Shown here one piece after another: positions 5,929-7,774 of a DNA stretch of 7,774 bases; position 1 is the first letter of the stretch, and each line of letters begins with the position of its first letter. The notes under the pieces were generated by a model. That model ran no database searches, was not told the DNA's origin, and saw nothing but the letters and a program-made list of their open reading frames with translations. Origin of the DNA: Legionella sp. GTDB lineage: Bacteria > Pseudomonadota > Gammaproteobacteria > Legionellales > Legionellaceae. The translations under genes and the position numbers were made by a program. The stretch covers positions 1-7,774 of the forward strand of contig SCSO01000092.1 in assembly GCA_004297865.1 (NCBI GenBank), written 5' to 3'.

Positions 5929-7020
5929 GTGTTCACTTCAATGAATATTTTTCTGCAATATCAAAAATTACCTGCTAGTGAATTAAAATATCATTTGTAC
6001 ATTCTTTTAAAGGCTGCCCAAGACAATAATCAAAGTTACACTAGCGCTTTGAAGAGTGCTCTTGAGCGGTTTATAAAAACTCTAAATCAAATCAACGAAT
6101 TATCACCAGAAGATCCAAAAGCTCTGAATTTATTAATGACTTTAAACCAGCAAATTATAGAGTTAAAAGAAATAGCGAATACGCATGGTTTTTCCGCACA
6201 GCTTAAAAATGGACTTTGTCTGGTCATAGGAACGGTTAATGCGATATTAATTGGGACGATTGGCGCACTTGTTGGCTTTATGGGCGGATTAATCTATGGC
6301 ATTAGTAATGGAAAACCGCTTGCTGGTATGCTCTCAGGTTGGTTTTTAGGGATGATGACTGGAGGGATGTTGGGCTTTAGGCTTCCTAAAAAATTATTTA
6401 AAGACAGTTTACAACGTCAATTGACCTTTGGTTTAAACGGGCTTGCAGAAGCAACGGAGCACCTGCAAAACGAAGTTTTATCTTTAACACATTATCATGA
6501 CGAAGTGACACAAGAGGTGAGGGCACTTTTTGCAACCCAAGAAGAGTTTCAGCAATTTTTACAAAACGATATTCAATATAAGGTAAATACCTTTCTAGCT
6601 AGTTTTATTGGTCAACCTATCTTACATGGCTGCGCAGGACAACATGCATACATCACTTTACTCATTCAAGAGAAAGAATATCTCATTGAATTTGCACCCG
6701 ATGCAACCGATACCTCCGAAACTCCCTCGCAATATGAAACACGTCAGGTAAAAGGTGCAAAATTAATAGAAATGTTGGCCTTGCATAGGAAATTATTAGA
6801 AACGAATGCCCCTTCGCTGGAAAACATCTTCTTTAAGATGAAACCTGGCGATAATGATTGTTTTAGTTATATTAATAAAATATTGCTCGGAACGAATCAA
6901 CAAGGAACGCAACTACGCCGTTTTGATAAGCTGAAGATGAAGTTTTTCGGTCAGATGTTAGGGCAGAGTATTGAGTTCTTAAGTCCTTTCGAAGAGGATT
7001 TTTTTAGGACTTCTTTATAA
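5929..7020 (+). CDS. Helical protein with glycine-zipper membrane hairpin and possible permuted papain-like domain
   Basis: A 363-residue protein without a gene name I can give. The N-terminal 90 residues are helical and hydrophilic. Residues 95-124 and 129-150 form a Gly-rich membrane hairpin (GTIGALVGFMGGLIYG; GWFLGMMTGGMLGF) capped by a basic RLPKKLFK. A helical linker (158-225) follows. The C-terminal part contains GCAGQHAYITLLIQEKEYLI (H239 before a strand), D258, and DNDCFSYINKILLG (D310-C311 at a helix start). The order His-strand then (N/D)C-helix-LxG is that of circularly permuted papain-like folds (PPPDE/LRAT/NlpC-related), so a cysteine protease or acyltransferase is possible; this is pattern recognition. 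GTG at 5929 is chosen because AAGGGG lies seven bases upstream; ATG at 5941 is too far. The N-terminal domain plus hairpin resembles, from memory, a family repeated in Legionella genomes. The gene stands alone with its own promoter. No signal peptide. Confidence 0.82.
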   Translation: MFTSMNIFLQYQKLPASELKYHLYILLKAAQDNNQSYTSALKSALERFIKTLNQINELSPEDPKALNLLMTLNQQIIELKEIANTHGFSAQLKNGLCLVIGTVNAILIGTIGALVGFMGGLIYGISNGKPLAGMLSGWFLGMMTGGMLGFRLPKKLFKDSLQRQLTFGLNGLAEATEHLQNEVLSLTHYHDEVTQEVRALFATQEEFQQFLQNDIQYKVNTFLASFIGQPILHGCAGQHAYITLLIQEKEYLIEFAPDATDTSETPSQYETRQVKGAKLIEMLALHRKLLETNAPSLENIFFKMKPGDNDCFSYINKILLGTNQQGTQLRRFDKLKMKFFGQMLGQSIEFLSPFEEDFFRTSL

Positions 7021-7031
7021 GTTGACGTTTA

Positions 7032-7053
7032 TTAACACGTAGGTTGGTGTTAA
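7032..7053 (+). repeat. Hairpin just downstream of the 5929 gene
   Basis: TTAACAC (7032-7038) and GTGTTAA (7047-7053) are perfect complements with an 8-base loop (GTAGGTTG), starting 12 bases after the stop. The U tail expected of an intrinsic terminator is missing, so it may protect the mRNA 3' end or be a relic of an intergenic palindrome. Confidence 0.4.
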
Positions 7054-7062
7054 CGATTTGAA

Positions 7063-7097
7063 GAAAATTGATTAATTAATTTTCTATTATCAATTTT
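7063..7097. repeat. AT-rich overlapping inverted repeats before the glycosyltransferase gene
   Basis: AAAATTGAT (7064-7072) is complementary to ATCAATTTT (7089-7097), while GAAAATT (7063-7069) can instead pair with AATTTTC (7078-7084). The two pairings exclude each other. They could form a regulator-binding dyad or a weak terminator. The rest of the 7021-7187 gap is AT-rich, with an isolated TATCAT (7171-7176) but no matching -35. Confidence 0.3.
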
Positions 7098-7187
7098 ACT
7101 GAATTCTGGTGAATTTATCTGATTTATTTGATAGAAGATGGATGGTAAGATGATTTTGAAATACTGCATCTATCATTAGTGAGGGAA

Positions 7188-7774
7188 ATGTTGACAATGA
7201 AAAAAATTGGAGTAGTTATACCAGCATACTGCGAAAGTGAGAATATAGTCGACCTTTGCAAAGAGATTTTATCTAGCTATTCTAATGCTGATATAATTGT
7301 CGTAGATGATTCGCCAGATCTAAAGACTATCGAAGCACTTGAGAATTACTCGAACCCCAAGGTTAAAATTATTCATAGAGAGTTTAAAGCTGGCAGAGGG
7401 AGTGCAGTGCTTTTTGGACTGAGTCAGCTATCTGATAGTGATTGTGAGTATTTTTTAGAGCTAGATGCTGATTTTTCACATCCTCCAAAACAGATTCCAT
7501 CGATGGTGGAATATGCGGTAGCGAATAATATAGATCTGTTGATTGCCAGTCGTTATTTAAAAAAGAGCAAAATTTTAAATTGGTCTCTTTCAAGACGGGT
7601 ATTTTCTAGGTGTTCAAATTTTCTTGCTAAAAATTTATTAAGAGTCCCTGTAACAGATTATACCAATGGATTTAGGTTATATAGTAAGAGGGCGGCAAGT
7701 GAAATCAATACAACTTGTGGTAAATTAGGAAGTGGATTTATTGCCTTAAGTGAAATTTTAGTGAATTTATATTA
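7188..7774 (+). CDS. Family 2 glycosyltransferase, polyprenyl-phosphate mannosyltransferase type (3' end outside window)
   Basis: The frame is open from 7188 to the right edge (195 codons). Family 2 transferases of the DPM1 type move a sugar from a nucleotide donor to a polyprenyl phosphate on the cytoplasmic face of the membrane. Visible landmarks: VVIPAYCESENI (9-20), IIVVDDSPD (36-44), 'HREFKAGRGSAVLFGL' (63-78), the metal-binding D93-A-D95 in LELDADFSHPP, IASRY (119-123), DYTNGFRLY (157-165) and 'GSGFIALSEIL' (181-191), all in the order expected of dolichol-phosphate mannosyltransferase-like enzymes. The sugar and any C-terminal membrane domain cannot be judged. The start is uncertain: GAGGG (7181-7185) is only two bases from the ATG at 7188, six from an in-frame TTG at 7191, and 11 from the ATG at 7197, where the family-typical MKKIGVVIPAY begins. 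It may open an envelope-glycan or glycolipid cluster further right. Confidence 0.85.
   Translation, partial: MLTMKKIGVVIPAYCESENIVDLCKEILSSYSNADIIVVDDSPDLKTIEALENYSNPKVKIIHREFKAGRGSAVLFGLSQLSDSDCEYFLELDADFSHPPKQIPSMVEYAVANNIDLLIASRYLKKSKILNWSLSRRVFSRCSNFLAKNLLRVPVTDYTNGFRLYSKRAASEINTTCGKLGSGFIALSEILVNLY

Noticed and set aside
7156..7176. TTGAAA and TATCAT as a promoter of the glycosyltransferase
   Set aside because: Spacing is only nine bases, far from the 16-18 needed.
7384..7593. Minus-strand open frame of 69 codons
   Set aside because: Antisense to the glycosyltransferase, whose DAD and SRY motifs lie in this stretch.

Overview
The window looks like a chromosomal segment of a Legionella species or a close relative. 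This rests on recognition, not a search: low-GC gammaproteobacterial coding style, an MltA-type lytic transglycosylase, a YhhN-family lysoplasmalogenase, and two proteins (a HAD-fold protein with a disordered tail and a hairpin-membrane protein) of the lineage-specific kind common in Legionella. No tRNA, rRNA, CRISPR array, transposase or attachment site was seen. Nearly every base is coding; the gaps of note are 1304-1467, 2923-3034, 5761-5928 and 7021-7187.

Layout. (1) 1-444 is the C-terminal end of mltA, entering from the left edge. (2) Convergent to it, one base away, is an exported polysaccharide deacetylase on the minus strand (446-1303), so two envelope-glycan enzymes sit tail to tail. 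(3) Three genes read rightward from the divergent gap: a small unrecognised membrane protein (1468-1977), an eight-helix YhhN lysoplasmalogenase (2001-2675) and a small Asn/His-rich lipoprotein (2707-2922). Gaps are short, and the lipoprotein may also have its own promoter. A hairpin terminator follows. (4) A HAD-superfamily protein (3035-3856) has a good sigma-70-type promoter (TTGAAA, 17 bases, TATAAT), a very short leader and no visible Shine-Dalgarno. (5) Convergent to it, two bases away, is a large exported FAD-dependent amine oxidase (3859-5760, minus). Its probable terminator lies inside the 3' end of the HAD gene. (6) Divergent from the oxidase is a 363-residue protein (5929-7020, GTG start) with a helical N-terminus, a glycine-zipper membrane hairpin and a C-terminal part whose His then Asp-Cys order suggests a circularly permuted papain-like fold. 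(7) The right edge holds the first 195 codons of a family 2 glycosyltransferase of the polyprenyl-phosphate mannosyltransferase type (7188-7774).

How they work together. The common theme is the cell envelope: peptidoglycan or glycan trimming (mltA, deacetylase), lysolipid turnover (YhhN), a lipoprotein, a periplasmic or secreted oxidase and lipid-linked sugar transfer. The genes do not form one pathway and read as a patchwork of short transcription units. The two most interesting genes are the HAD protein and the hairpin/permuted-protease candidate. Either could be a secreted effector in a Legionella-like host-associated bacterium, but that is inference.
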